Of a stretch of 64,000 bases of DNA, positions 9,924 through 18,416 are shown piece by piece (the stretch's first letter is position 1; the number at the start of each line of letters is the position of its first letter). A model generated the notes under the pieces. It made no database searches and had not been told where the DNA came from. It was given only the letters and a program-made list of their open reading frames with translations. The DNA lies in contig NZ_RJVQ01000002.1 of assembly GCF_003856525.1 (NCBI RefSeq), positions 434,001-498,000 on the forward strand, written 5' to 3'. The translations under genes and the position numbers were made by a program. This DNA is from Vibrio viridaestus. Lineage in GTDB: Bacteria > Pseudomonadota > Gammaproteobacteria > Enterobacterales > Vibrionaceae.

Positions 9924-9955
9924 ATACGTATAGAAATCTAGACGTCTATACGTAT
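9924..9955 (+). repeat. sucB-sucC hairpin 1
   Basis: ATACGTATAGA and TCTATACGTAT form a perfect 11-bp stem with a ten-base loop directly after the sucB stop. No T tract follows, so it is not a standard terminator. Confidence 0.75.
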
Positions 9956-9958
9956 TCA

Positions 9959-9983
9959 GGCTAGACTAGCTCAACGTCTAGCC
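9959..9983 (+). repeat. sucB-sucC hairpin 2
   Basis: GGCTAGAC and GTCTAGCC form a perfect 8-bp stem with a nine-base loop, three bases after hairpin 1. It shares the CTAGAC word with the loop of hairpin 1. Confidence 0.75.
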
Positions 9984-9990
9984 TATTGAG

Positions 9991-10015
9991 CCAACTGGCA
10001 ATTTAGGTCAGTTGG
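9991..10015 (+). repeat. sucB-sucC hairpin 3
   Basis: CCAACTG and CAGTTGG form a perfect 7-bp stem with an eleven-base loop. It is followed by TGAATTTA rather than a T tract. Confidence 0.65.
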
Positions 10016-10044
10016 TGAATTTATAAGTATCCTACAGACGTTTT

Positions 10045-10065
10045 ACCTGTGTATCCGATACAGGT
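10045..10065 (+). repeat. sucB-sucC hairpin 4
   Basis: ACCTGT and ACAGGT pair with a nine-base interior that can extend by a G-T wobble and one more pair. It ends about 33 bases before the sucC ATG. Confidence 0.55.
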
Positions 10066-10098
10066 GAATGGAATAATAATATACAACGGAATAACACA

Positions 10099-11265
10099 AT
10101 GAATTTGCATGAATATCAAGCCAAACAGCTATTTGCAGAGTTCGGATTACCAGTTCCGGATGGCTTTGCATGTAGTACACCTCAGGAAGCTGCTGAAGCG
10201 GCAAGTAAAATTGGCGGCTCCAAGTGGGTTGTAAAATGTCAGGTTCACGCTGGTGGCCGCGGTAAGGCTGGCGGTGTTGAACTGCATGATTCGAAAGATG
10301 GTATCCGTGACTTTGCGCAAAAGTGGCTAGGTAAAAACTTGGTGACTTATCAAACTGACGCTAATGGTCAGCCAGTATCAAAAATTCTTGTAGAAGCTGC
10401 ATCAGATATTGCTAATGAGCTTTACCTTGGTGCCGTCGTTGACCGCTCAACTCGTCGTGTTGTCTTCATGGCATCAACTGAAGGTGGCGTTGAAATCGAA
10501 AAAGTTGCTGAGGAAACTCCCGAACTTATTCATAAAGCGGCTATTGATCCTCTTGTTGGTCCTCAGCCATACCAAGGTCGTGAACTTGCATTCAAACTGG
10601 GCCTTAAAGGCGAACAAATTAAACAGTTTACGAAGATTTTCCTTGGACTTGGAAATATGTTCAGCAAATACGATCTCGCACTACTTGAGATTAACCCTCT
10701 GGTTATTACTGGTGCTGGCGATCTACTTTGTCTGGATGGCAAAATCAATATTGATTCAAACGCATTGTATCGCCAGCCAAAACTTCGAGAAATGCACGAT
10801 GCTACCCAAGAAGATGAACGCGAAGCACACGCTGCTCAGTGGGAACTAAACTACGTAGCTCTAGATGGTACAATCGGTTGTATGGTCAACGGTGCGGGTT
10901 TAGCAATGGGTACGATGGATATCGTTAACCTTCATGGCGGTAAGCCTGCTAACTTCCTCGACGTAGGTGGTGGTGCAACAAAAGAACGCGTCACTGAAGC
11001 GTTTAAAATTATTCTTTCCGACAGTAAAGTAAAAGCAGTTCTGGTTAATATCTTTGGCGGTATCGTACGCTGTGACCTAATTGCTGATGGTATTATTGGT
11101 GCCGTTGAAGAAGTTGGTGTGACAGTACCTGTTGTCGTTCGCTTAGAAGGCAATAATGCTGAGCTAGGTGCGAATAAGCTAGCTGAAAGTGGATTAAATA
11201 TTATTGCTGCTACCTCTCTAAAAGAAGCGGCAGAGAAAGTTGTTGCTGCTGCGGAGGGTAAATAA
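10099..11265 (+). CDS. sucC: Succinyl-CoA synthetase (ADP-forming) beta subunit
   Basis: A 388-residue ATP-grasp subunit, exactly the E. coli length. With SucD it converts succinyl-CoA to succinate while making ATP. Visible features are the N-terminal [11 protein letters not shown], the nucleotide-binding [13 protein letters not shown] near residue 54 and the C-terminal [16 protein letters not shown] segment that contacts SucD. Its TAA overlaps the sucD ATG by one base (TAATG), so translation is coupled and the subunits are made in equal amounts. Confidence 0.98.
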   Translation: MNLHEYQAKQLFAEFGLPVPDGFACSTPQEAAEAASKIGGSKWVVKCQVHAGGRGKAGGVELHDSKDGIRDFAQKWLGKNLVTYQTDANGQPVSKILVEAASDIANELYLGAVVDRSTRRVVFMASTEGGVEIEKVAEETPELIHKAAIDPLVGPQPYQGRELAFKLGLKGEQIKQFTKIFLGLGNMFSKYDLALLEINPLVITGAGDLLCLDGKINIDSNALYRQPKLREMHDATQEDEREAHAAQWELNYVALDGTIGCMVNGAGLAMGTMDIVNLHGGKPANFLDVGGGATKERVTEAFKIILSDSKVKAVLVNIFGGIVRCDLIADGIIGAVEEVGVTVPVVVRLEGNNAELGANKLAESGLNIIAATSLKEAAEKVVAAAEGK

Positions 11266-12131
11266 TGTCTATTTTGATCAATAAAGATACTAAAGTAATC
11301 TGCCAAGGATTTACTGGTGGTCAAGGTACCTTTCACTCAGAGCAGGCAGCAGCATACGGTACTCAAATGGTTGGCGGTGTTTCTCCTGGTAAAGGCGGTC
11401 AAACTCACTTGGGCCTACCTGTTTTTGATACTGTGCGTGAAGCCGTTGAAGCGACAGGTGCAACTGCATCGGTTATCTATGTTCCAGCGCCTTTCTGTAA
11501 AGATGCGATTCTGGAAGCGATCGATGCTGGTATTGAGCTTATCGTAACTATTACCGAAGGTATTCCTACTCTGGATATGTTGGATGTAAAAGTTCGTCTG
11601 GATGAAGCTGGCGTTCGCATGATCGGTCCAAACTGCCCAGGAATTATCACGCCTGATGAATGTAAAATCGGCATCATGCCGGGACACATTCATAAGAAAG
11701 GTAAGGTTGGTATTGTTTCTCGTTCAGGAACATTAACCTATGAAGCGGTAAAACAGACTACAGATGAAGGCTTTGGTCAGTCTACATGTGTTGGTATTGG
11801 TGGTGACCCAATTCCTGGTTCTAACTTTATCGATATTCTCAAGCTGTTCCAAGAAGATCCTGAAACTGAAGCGATTGTTATGATCGGTGAAATTGGTGGC
11901 ACTGCTGAAGAGGAAGCTGCAGCGTTTATTAAAGATAACGTTACTAAACCCGTTGTATCTTATATTGCAGGTGTTACAGCTCCTCCAGGAAAACGTATGG
12001 GACACGCTGGCGCTATTATTTCTGGTGGTAAAGGAACTGCGGCAGAAAAATTTGCTGCATTGGAAGCTGCCGGCGTAACAACGGTTAAAAGCCTCGCTGA
12101 TATAGGCCAGGCACTGCGTAGTTCGATGTAA
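11265..12131 (+). CDS. sucD: Succinyl-CoA synthetase alpha subunit
   Basis: A 288-residue CoA-binding subunit carrying the phosphohistidine. The N-terminal Rossmann domain has [16 protein letters not shown], the CoA site. The second domain has [10 protein letters not shown] and the active-site His in [16 protein letters not shown] near residue 245. It is the last gene of the sdh-suc operon. A strong terminator begins 23 bases after its stop and also serves the convergent znuB. Confidence 0.98.
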   Translation: MSILINKDTKVICQGFTGGQGTFHSEQAAAYGTQMVGGVSPGKGGQTHLGLPVFDTVREAVEATGATASVIYVPAPFCKDAILEAIDAGIELIVTITEGIPTLDMLDVKVRLDEAGVRMIGPNCPGIITPDECKIGIMPGHIHKKGKVGIVSRSGTLTYEAVKQTTDEGFGQSTCVGIGGDPIPGSNFIDILKLFQEDPETEAIVMIGEIGGTAEEEAAAFIKDNVTKPVVSYIAGVTAPPGKRMGHAGAIISGGKGTAAEKFAALEAAGVTTVKSLADIGQALRSSM

Positions 12132-12154
12132 TCGATAGATTTAAACGCATAGAT

Positions 12155-12181
12155 AAAAGCCTCCAGATGGAGGCTTTTTTA
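12155..12181. terminator. Bidirectional terminator after sucD and znuB
   Basis: AAAAGCCTCC and GGAGGCTTTT form a stem around a short loop, flanked by A and T runs. It sits between convergent operons and works in either direction. Confidence 0.92.
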
Positions 12182-12202
12182 TTGGGAATTAAACAGCAAA
12201 CC

Positions 12203-12988
12203 TCAATCTTGATTTCGGCTGAATTGAGACAACAGGAAAAACAAGCTACAGCAAACGACGACTGAAGGTCCGGCAGGTGTATCAAATTGCCAAGAAGCAA
12301 ATAGGCCTAGTAGGACTGAAATAATGCCGATTGCCGAAGCAAAGATTGCCATTTGTTCTGGTGTTTTTGCCAGCTTTCTTGCTCCAGCCGCTGGAATGAT
12401 AAGGAGTGACGTCATAATAAGTGCTCCAACAAACTTCATTCCAATTGCAATAACAATCCCAATCATCACCATCAGAATCAGCCGCATTAATCCCGTGTTG
12501 ATACCGTCTATTTCAGCTAACTCTTCATTAATGCTCATCGATAATAAAGGACGCCACAAGAAGAATAGAAGTAATGAAACTACAACAACACCTATCCAGA
12601 TAAAAATGAGGTCACTAGGCGTAACAGCGAGAAGGTCGCCAAATAAATAGCTCATTAAGTCAACACGGATATTATCGAGAAATGATAGGGATATTAGACC
12701 TATAGAAAGTGAACTGTGAGCCAGAATACCAAGGAGAGTATCCGTTGCTACAAGTTTCTGCTTTTGCAAACTCACGAGCAGCACTGCTAGGGCAATACAA
12801 CAAACCAGTAATGCGAGATTTAAATTCACATCAAGTAAAAAGCCGAGAGAAAGTCCCATTAGAGAGGCATGGGCTAGCGTATCACCAAAGTACGCCATCT
12901 TTCGCCAAACAACAAAAGAACCTAGCGGTCCTGCAATAAGCGCAATACCAATACCGGCAAAAATGGAAGGGAGTAAAAATTCAATCAT
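12203..12988 (-). CDS. znuB: Zinc ABC transporter permease ZnuB
   Basis: A 261-residue permease of the ABC-3 family with seven to eight hydrophobic segments that moves zinc delivered by ZnuA across the inner membrane. The family signature region [26 protein letters not shown] is near the N terminus. I set the start at the ATG at 12988 (MIEFLLPS), because this gives the E. coli length and overlaps the znuC stop by 8 bases, the usual coupling. A longer reading frame upstream would only translate the His-rich znuC tail in another frame. Confidence 0.95.
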   Translation of the reverse strand: MIEFLLPSIFAGIGIALIAGPLGSFVVWRKMAYFGDTLAHASLMGLSLGFLLDVNLNLALLVCCIALAVLLVSLQKQKLVATDTLLGILAHSSLSIGLISLSFLDNIRVDLMSYLFGDLLAVTPSDLIFIWIGVVVVSLLLFFLWRPLLSMSINEELAEIDGINTGLMRLILMVMIGIVIAIGMKFVGALIMTSLLIIPAAGARKLAKTPEQMAIFASAIGIISVLLGLFASWQFDTPAGPSVVVCCSLFFLLSQFSRNQD

Positions 12989-13766
12989 GGTGATGGTGAC
13001 CGTGAGTATGATGTTGACAACTTGTCGCCTCGCCAGACACAGGCTGCCCAGCAAGATCATGATGGTGCTGATGGTGATGCTCATAAAACGCCAGCGTTTC
13101 TCTGCTGCGATCGCCAAACATAGCAATATAGTTAGGATGTTTTCTTATATCTGCCGGAGCGCCAGAACAGCAAATATGATGTTGTAAACAGATAACGTCA
13201 TCTGTTTTCGCCATAACCAGATGAAGGTCATGTGAAACCATAAAGACAGCACAGCCGAACCGAACCCTTACGGTATTGATTAAGTCGTAAAGGTCGATCT
13301 GCCCTTGAACATCAACACCTTGTGCAGGCTCATCCAAAACAAGAAGTTCAGGTCGTTGTAGCAATGCTCGTGCGAGAAGAATGCGTTGAGTTTCGCCTCC
13401 GGAGAGGTTATGCATGCTCGAGTGAAGTAAATGCTCAGCTCCGACCAGAGTAATTGCTTCGAGAATTTCCTGACGACTAAAGCGTCCCGCTAATGACAGG
13501 AAGCGATTGACGGATAAGGGTAATGTATCGTTTAACTTTAATTTTTGAGGGACATAGCCAACTTTAATTTTTTTTGCTTTCTTTATCTGCCCTTGAGTTG
13601 GGGCTTGAAGTCCAAGCAATACTTTGACCAAGGTCGATTTACCCGCCCCGTTAGGGCCGATTAATGTCGTGATTTTACCTGAATAAAGCGTCAGGTTGAT
13701 GTTTTCTAATACACGACGATGATTAAAATCGACACAAATATCGTGTAGCTCGACTAATTCAGTCAT
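12981..13766 (-). CDS. znuC: Zinc ABC transporter ATP-binding protein ZnuC
   Basis: A 261-residue ABC ATPase of the zinc importer. Walker A is [13 protein letters not shown] (about residues 38-50), the signature is [15 protein letters not shown], and Walker B is LLVLDEP followed by AQGVDVQGQ. The last 33 or so residues contain 13 histidines ([12 protein letters not shown], then [12 protein letters not shown]), a likely metal-binding tail absent from typical ABC ATPases. It is divergent from znuA across 82 bases that contain a Zur box. It could in principle serve manganese, but the Zur box and the ZnuA partner favour zinc. Confidence 0.95.
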   Translation of the reverse strand: MTELVELHDICVDFNHRRVLENINLTLYSGKITTLIGPNGAGKSTLVKVLLGLQAPTQGQIKKAKKIKVGYVPQKLKLNDTLPLSVNRFLSLAGRFSRQEILEAITLVGAEHLLHSSMHNLSGGETQRILLARALLQRPELLVLDEPAQGVDVQGQIDLYDLINTVRVRFGCAVFMVSHDLHLVMAKTDDVICLQHHICCSGAPADIRKHPNYIAMFGDRSRETLAFYEHHHQHHHDLAGQPVSGEATSCQHHTHGHHHHD

Positions 13767-13792
13767 TAACGAAACTCATTTGCAATTTGGTG

Positions 13793-13809
13793 ATGTTATA
13801 ATATAACAT
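13793..13809. promoter_or_regulatory. Zur operator between znuC and znuA
   Basis: ATGTTATAATATAACAT is a perfect 8+1+8 palindrome. It matches the core of the known gammaproteobacterial Zur box, which has GTTATA and TATAAC arms. It sits between the divergent zinc-uptake genes, where Zn-bound Zur would shut off both. Confidence 0.93.
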
Positions 13810-13848
13810 TCTGGGTAATTTGATTCTACCATGTCTGAGAGAGGCATT

Positions 13849-14727
13849 ATGCTTTTTCGTAGTATGTTCGTCATTGCATTTGTTGTGCTAGCAAAGTCTG
13901 CATTCGCTTTAAATGTGTTGACAACAATAAAACCTATACAAATGATAACTTACGAGCTAACTCAGGGCGTCACCGTTCCTGAAGTATTGCTTTCATCCAC
14001 AGCATCACCTCATGACTACGCACTAAAACCTTCTGATATCAAAAAAATAAATCAGGCAGATTTAATTGTGTGGTTTGGCGAGGGGCTTGAACCTTTTCTA
14101 AAGCAAATTGTAGCCAAACAAGATGGCTCTGAAGTCATCACTTTAAGCCAATTGCCGAACGTTAATTTTCATCAGTTCGGTGAAGAGCATCATGATGACG
14201 GACATCACCATGGCACTGTAAACCCTCATTTCTGGTTGGGGCCTGATGTTACACAACAAGTTGCCGTAGCGCTAGTTGAGAAACTAAAAGAAGTTGATCC
14301 GGAACATTCAGCGCAATACGACAATAATTTGTCTCAATTTGTTGAAAAACTGAATAGTGTCGATAAGAGTATCGAGACAAGATTAAAACCGGTAGCGAAT
14401 AAGCCATATTTTGTATTCCATGATGCTTATGGGTACTTTGAAGAACATTATGGATTAGACAGTCTAGGGCACTTTACTGTTAGCCCGGAAAGAAAGCCTG
14501 GTGCAAAAACATTGGTACATATTCGCTCTACTTTGAATCAATACCATAATGTGTGTATTTTTGCTGAACCTCAATTTACTCCAGCTATTATCGAGAGTGT
14601 GACTCGAGGCACTGATGCGAAAATAGGTCACCTTGATCCATTGGGTACAGACATTGAAGTTAAAGCAGGAAGTTATTTTAGTTTCTTAAATGAAATAGCG
14701 ACTCAGTTTGAACAGTGTTTAAAATAA
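13849..14727 (+). CDS. znuA: Zinc-binding periplasmic protein ZnuA
   Basis: Periplasmic receptor of the zinc importer, cluster A-I fold. The protein is 292 residues from the ATG at 13849, which follows AGAGAGG and begins the signal peptide (MLFRSMFVIAFVVLAKSAFA). An upstream ATG at 13831 would add six polar residues and is less likely. Zinc ligands are visible: His in SPHDYALKPSD, a His-rich loop (EEHHDDGHHHG), His in NPHFWLGPD and His in GHFTVSPERKPG. It ends with a conserved C-terminal Cys motif. Divergent from znuC under one Zur site. Confidence 0.93.
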   Translation: MLFRSMFVIAFVVLAKSAFALNVLTTIKPIQMITYELTQGVTVPEVLLSSTASPHDYALKPSDIKKINQADLIVWFGEGLEPFLKQIVAKQDGSEVITLSQLPNVNFHQFGEEHHDDGHHHGTVNPHFWLGPDVTQQVAVALVEKLKEVDPEHSAQYDNNLSQFVEKLNSVDKSIETRLKPVANKPYFVFHDAYGYFEEHYGLDSLGHFTVSPERKPGAKTLVHIRSTLNQYHNVCIFAEPQFTPAIIESVTRGTDAKIGHLDPLGTDIEVKAGSYFSFLNEIATQFEQCLK

Positions 14728-14741
14728 TAGAAGAAAATTTA

Positions 14742-14770
14742 CGTGGTATAGCGGGGGATGCTATACCACG
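14742..14770. repeat. Perfect 11-bp inverted repeat after znuA
   Basis: CGTGGTATAGC and GCTATACCACG flank a seven-base G-rich loop, starting 14 bases after the znuA stop. Position suggests an end-of-transcript structure, but neither strand has a proper T tract, so I do not call it an intrinsic terminator. Confidence 0.6.
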
Positions 14771-15064
14771 GACGCAAACCGTCAGTGTATTTTATGATTT
14801 AGGGGTACCTATATCTTAAATACGTACTGAAAAATAAATTCAGTGAAATGTAAGTAGATAGGCTAATCTCAACTAGGGAGTGCCCAAGAGCACTCTAAGA
14901 TAAGCGATAAGAATACTATCACCATGTGAGCAGAATGTTTGTTTCAATATTGAGATAAATGATAGTTCTAAAGATGAATAATATACCCACCTTATTTTTC
15001 CCCTCTTAATTAATCAAAATCCATTTGGATTAAATATTTCATTTTCTGTTTATGCCAAAAAAAG

Positions 15065-15078
15065 TTGATTTAACTCAA
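15065..15078 (+). promoter_or_regulatory. FNR-type site upstream of feoA
   Basis: TTGATTTAACTCAA matches the FNR consensus TTGAT-N4-ATCAA at nine of ten positions. With the -10 hexamer TAATAT at 15101-15106 and a start near 15113, its centre lies at about -41.5, the class II activator position. E. coli feo is known to be FNR-activated, so oxygen-limited induction of ferrous uptake is a good inference. Confidence 0.7.
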
Positions 15079-15156
15079 CGTAAGGAGCATAGTTTGACAC
15101 TAATATGGATATGCTAATAAAAATTCTTCTCATTACGAATTAAAAAGGTATCGCTT

Positions 15157-15387
15157 ATGAAGTTATCTCATCTAAAGAATGGACAGTCTGGATTGATAGT
15201 GGCATTCGATAGTCTTTCTAATGATGTTCGTAAGCGATTAATGGTCATGGGTATTTTACCTAATACTGAGATCACCGTTATACGCCGTGCCCCTATGGGC
15301 GATCCTTTGCAAGTGGATGTGAGAGGCGTATCGATTGCCGTCAGGGAAAGTATTGCAGCATCTATCGAAGTGGAGGTAACCGAATGA
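15157..15387 (+). CDS. feoA: Ferrous iron transport protein FeoA
   Basis: A 76-residue SH3-like cytoplasmic protein of the Feo system. The pattern LKNGQSGLIVAFDSLSNDVRKRLMVMGILPNTEI is typical of FeoA, with the core beta-barrel and the RLMVMGI helix. It is thought to bind or regulate FeoB. The ATG follows a short leader downstream of the FNR-type promoter. It overlaps feoB by four bases (ATGA), so the three feo genes are translationally coupled. Confidence 0.95.
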   Translation: MKLSHLKNGQSGLIVAFDSLSNDVRKRLMVMGILPNTEITVIRRAPMGDPLQVDVRGVSIAVRESIAASIEVEVTE

Positions 15388-17654
15388 AGTATAATGTGTT
15401 AACGGTTGGTAACCCGAACAGTGGTAAGACAACACTATTTAATGGTCTTACTGGCTCAAAGCAACAGGTCGGTAACTGGGCTGGTGTAACGGTTGAGAAA
15501 AAGACCGGGACGTACATCCATTCTGGTGACCAGTTTTCCGTTACGGATTTACCGGGTATTTATGCTTTAGATAGTGGTAATGATAGCAATAGTATTGATG
15601 AGTCAATAGCAGCGCGTTCTGTGCTTACTTATCCTACTGACTTGATTATTAACGTAGTTGATGCAACCTGCCTCGAACGAAGCCTCTACATGACCTTACA
15701 GCTTAGAGAGCTTGGCCGTCCAATGGTTGTTATACTTAACAAAATCGATGCGCTGAAACGAGAGCGTTTAACCATCAATGCTCGCGGACTTGAAGGTATT
15801 CTTGGTTGTCCGGTTTTTGAAATTAGTGCAAACAGTCATCATCAAGTTAAGCAGCTAAAAGATCAGTTACATAAACTGATAGTGCAGGGAGTAGCCACTC
15901 GAGAGTTTACTCTAACGTATGACCAACAATTTGAAGAGGCCATTAACGAGCTAAAATCGTCTTTCGATGGTAATTTAGCATCAAGTCGTGCTCTAGCTAT
16001 TCGTGCGTTAGAAAACGATAAAATGGTGATCAATGGACTGCCTGAGCATGAGCGGCAAAAAGTCTATCAGTTACAAAATCAGTGTCATGTTGATGTTGAC
16101 CTACACGTTGCTGACACCAAATATACGTTTCTCCATGAGCAGTGTAAACGCATTCGTCGCTCAGAAGGTAAGTTAAGTCGTACATTCACTGAAAAAGCGG
16201 ACAGATTCATTTTGAACAAGTGGATCGGTATCCCATTCTTCTTTGCCGTCATGTACGTGATGTTTATGTTCTCTATTAATATCGGTAGCGCATTTATTGA
16301 TTTTTTTGATATCAGTGTCGGCGCTTTACTGGTTGATGGTGGGCATTATCTTCTGGATGATCATCTTCCTGTTTGGCTTGTTACCGTGCTCGCTGACGGT
16401 ATTGGTGGTGGGATTCAGGTCGTCGCGACGTTTATTCCTGTTATCGCCTGTCTTTACATGTTTCTAGCGGTACTTGAAAGCTCTGGTTATATGTCTCGCG
16501 CCGCATTTGTTCTTGATAAAGTAATGCAGCGAATAGGTCTTCCGGGAAAAGCATTTGTTCCTATGGTGTTGGGCTTCGGTTGTAATGTGCCTGCGATTAT
16601 GGCGACTCGTACTCTTGATCAAGAAAGGGAACGTAAATTGTCTGCAGCCATGGTGCCATTTATGTCCTGTGGTGCTCGTCTTCCTGTTTACGCTTTGTTT
16701 GCAGCAGCTTTCTTTCCCAATAGTGGACAGAACATTGTCTTTGTCCTCTATCTTCTGGGGATTGCGGCGGCCGTGTTTACTGGATTGATCCTTAAGAAAA
16801 CGCTTTTCCCCGGTTCTAGTGATAGTCTCATCATGGAAATGCCTGACTACGAAATTCCCACGTTCCGTAATGTTGTTATTAAAACTTGGCAAAAGCTTAA
16901 GCGTTTCGTTTTAGGTGCTGGAAAAACTATTGTTATCGTTGTTGCTGTGTTGAGCTTCCTGAATTCAGTCGGTACCGATGGGACATTTGGGCATGAAGAT
17001 TCATCCAGCTCTGTTTTATCCAAAGCTGCACAAGTTGTTACTCCTGTATTTGAGCCTATTGGAGTGAATCATGATAACTGGCAAGCAACGGTTGGCATTA
17101 TCACAGGTATTTTTGCTAAAGAAGCGGTTGTCGGTACATTAAATAATTTGTACTCAACAATTGAGGCAGATCAAACAGACTACGACTTGTTAGGCAGCTT
17201 GGAAGAAGCTGTGATGTCTATCCCTGAAAACTTAGCGGCACTAAGCTTTACTGATCCCCTAGGACTTGAAGTCGGTGACGTACAAGATCAAAGTGTTGCA
17301 GCGGAAGAGCAGGGTGTCGACTCAACGATATTTGGCAATATTCAAAGCAACTTTGTCTCAAGTGGGGCCGCCTTCGCCTATCTGATTTTTATATTGCTCT
17401 ACACACCTTGTGTTGCTGCGATGGGCGCATATGTAAGGGAGTTTGGAGCAAGATTCGCAAAATTTATTGCGGTCTGGACTTTTGGCCTCGCTTATATATC
17501 GGCTACGTTATTTTATCAGGTCACGAATGTGATACGTCAGCCGGTAGTCAGCATAGTGGTAATTGTGGCTATTCTGGCAGTTTGTTTGGGTATTTATAAA
17601 TGGTTATCCATGAGGGGACAAAGGCTTCAGTCTGCTGAAGTGGGAGCCCTATGA
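15384..17654 (+). CDS. feoB: Ferrous iron transporter FeoB
   Basis: A 756-residue inner-membrane Fe(II) transporter. The N-terminal G domain has G1 GNPNSGKTT (residues 9-17), G3 DLPGIYAL and G4 NKID. A helical spacer runs to about residue 270. The membrane domain follows with the two conserved Gate motifs, including GFGCNVPAIMATRTL and the PFMSCGARLPVY segment whose Cys is functionally important in relatives. It is co-expressed with feoA and feoC through four-base overlaps on both sides. Length is in the normal range (E. coli 773). Confidence 0.97.
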   Translation: MKYNVLTVGNPNSGKTTLFNGLTGSKQQVGNWAGVTVEKKTGTYIHSGDQFSVTDLPGIYALDSGNDSNSIDESIAARSVLTYPTDLIINVVDATCLERSLYMTLQLRELGRPMVVILNKIDALKRERLTINARGLEGILGCPVFEISANSHHQVKQLKDQLHKLIVQGVATREFTLTYDQQFEEAINELKSSFDGNLASSRALAIRALENDKMVINGLPEHERQKVYQLQNQCHVDVDLHVADTKYTFLHEQCKRIRRSEGKLSRTFTEKADRFILNKWIGIPFFFAVMYVMFMFSINIGSAFIDFFDISVGALLVDGGHYLLDDHLPVWLVTVLADGIGGGIQVVATFIPVIACLYMFLAVLESSGYMSRAAFVLDKVMQRIGLPGKAFVPMVLGFGCNVPAIMATRTLDQERERKLSAAMVPFMSCGARLPVYALFAAAFFPNSGQNIVFVLYLLGIAAAVFTGLILKKTLFPGSSDSLIMEMPDYEIPTFRNVVIKTWQKLKRFVLGAGKTIVIVVAVLSFLNSVGTDGTFGHEDSSSSVLSKAAQVVTPVFEPIGVNHDNWQATVGIITGIFAKEAVVGTLNNLYSTIEADQTDYDLLGSLEEAVMSIPENLAALSFTDPLGLEVGDVQDQSVAAEEQGVDSTIFGNIQSNFVSSGAAFAYLIFILLYTPCVAAMGAYVREFGARFAKFIAVWTFGLAYISATLFYQVTNVIRQPVVSIVVIVAILAVCLGIYKWLSMRGQRLQSAEVGAL

Positions 17655-17881
17655 TTTTACATGAATTAAGAAACTATATTGCAGAAAAAGGAATGGTCAC
17701 ACGTAATGAACTCGCAAAACGCTTTGCTTTAAGTGAGGATGGCGTGGATGCAATGTTAGAAGTGTGGTTGAAAAAAGGTGTGATATGTCGTTATGCCGAC
17801 ACCAATTTAAAAAATCACGTCTCTCGGGTTCGTTATAGTATTAACGAACGAGAAAGCATTCCGATGAATGTCATATTATAA
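17651..17881 (+). CDS. feoC: FeoC-like winged-helix protein
   Basis: A 76-residue predicted winged-helix protein at the end of feoABC, overlapping feoB by four bases. The N-terminal part (ILHELRNYIAEKGMVTRNELAKRFALSEDGV) is the helix-turn-helix-like portion. It has a single cysteine (Cys46), so it lacks the four-Cys Fe-S cluster described for enterobacterial FeoC. It therefore more likely acts as a FeoB partner than as an Fe-S sensor. Assignment rests mostly on position, size and fold pattern. Confidence 0.85.
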   Translation: MILHELRNYIAEKGMVTRNELAKRFALSEDGVDAMLEVWLKKGVICRYADTNLKNHVSRVRYSINERESIPMNVIL

Positions 17882-17911
17882 AAAATGCCGCAGACGCGGC
17901 ATTTTTTATTT
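17880..17911. terminator. Terminator after feoC (bidirectional)
   Basis: AAAAATGCCGC and GCGGCATTTTTT pair around a four-base loop with flanking A and T runs. It also serves the convergent HIT gene. Confidence 0.92.
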
Positions 17912-17927
17912 TAGATCGGGCAATTAA

Positions 17928-18356
17928 TTACTGTGCTTGAAAATCTGCAAATTGTTCTAGTGATTTGGTTATACGGTGCTGTAATTCTAACTGCTCATCT
18001 TCGGCTCGAAAGTCTCCGGGTGTGTTGCCCCAAACGGGACCTGGCCAAGCAATGTCAGTTTTATAGCGGGCAATGTGGTGATAGTGCAGTTGAGGGACTA
18101 GGTTTCCTAATGCACCAAGATTAATTTTATCTGCATGAAATTCATTCTCAAGTAACTCTGAAATCACTTGAGATTCCCTGAGGAACTGATGTTGCTCTTC
18201 TATTGATAAATGATGAAACTCGAGCAGATCTTGTTTCTTGGGCACTAAAATAATCCACGGAACTGCGCTATCTCGATGCAGTAAAACCAGCGATAGCGGG
18301 AACTCGCCAATAATTGAGGTATCAGCTGCCAGCCTAGGGTGTAATTGAAATGGCAT
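17928..18356 (-). CDS. HIT-family nucleotide hydrolase-like protein
   Basis: A 142-residue histidine-triad protein, probably a nucleoside phosphate hydrolase or transferase acting on dinucleoside polyphosphates or AMP-linked substrates. The HIT core is at residues 89-95 (QLHYHHI). Aligned to the canonical H-x-H-x-H, the first His is Gln and the catalytic His would be His93. WIILVPKKQD and the following helix fit the family. It is convergent with feoC and sits downstream of argS with a terminator between. The substrate cannot be predicted. Confidence 0.85.
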   Translation of the reverse strand: MPFQLHPRLAADTSIIGEFPLSLVLLHRDSAVPWIILVPKKQDLLEFHHLSIEEQHQFLRESQVISELLENEFHADKINLGALGNLVPQLHYHHIARYKTDIAWPGPVWGNTPGDFRAEDEQLELQHRITKSLEQFADFQAQ

Positions 18357-18378
18357 TATATTCTCCTCGAGCAGATAG

Positions 18379-18407
18379 AAAAAAGGTTGGCAAAGCCAAC
18401 CTTTTTT
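18379..18407. terminator. Terminator after argS
   Basis: AAAAAAGGTTGGC and GCCAACCTTTTTT form a long stem around an AAA loop. On the minus strand it ends the argS transcript before the HIT gene, and it is symmetric enough to work both ways. Confidence 0.9.
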
Positions 18408-18416
18408 CTTTTTTGA

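Larger units (their letters stand above)
14728..15156. promoter_or_regulatory. znuA-feoA intergenic region
   Basis: This is 429 bases without a credible ORF. The first part contains three separate inverted repeats: 14742-14770 (11-bp perfect stem), 14826-14844 (6-bp stem) and 14878-14895 (6-bp stem). The last 100 bases hold the short palindrome AATCCATTTGGATT (15018-15031) and the feo promoter with its FNR-type site. Confidence 0.5.

Noticed and set aside
12989-13126. Extension of znuB by 46 codons upstream
   Set aside because: It would read through the His-rich end of znuC in another frame. The ATG at 12988 gives family length and typical overlap.
14742-14770. Intrinsic terminator after znuA
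   Set aside because: The stem is perfect but neither strand has the required T tract.
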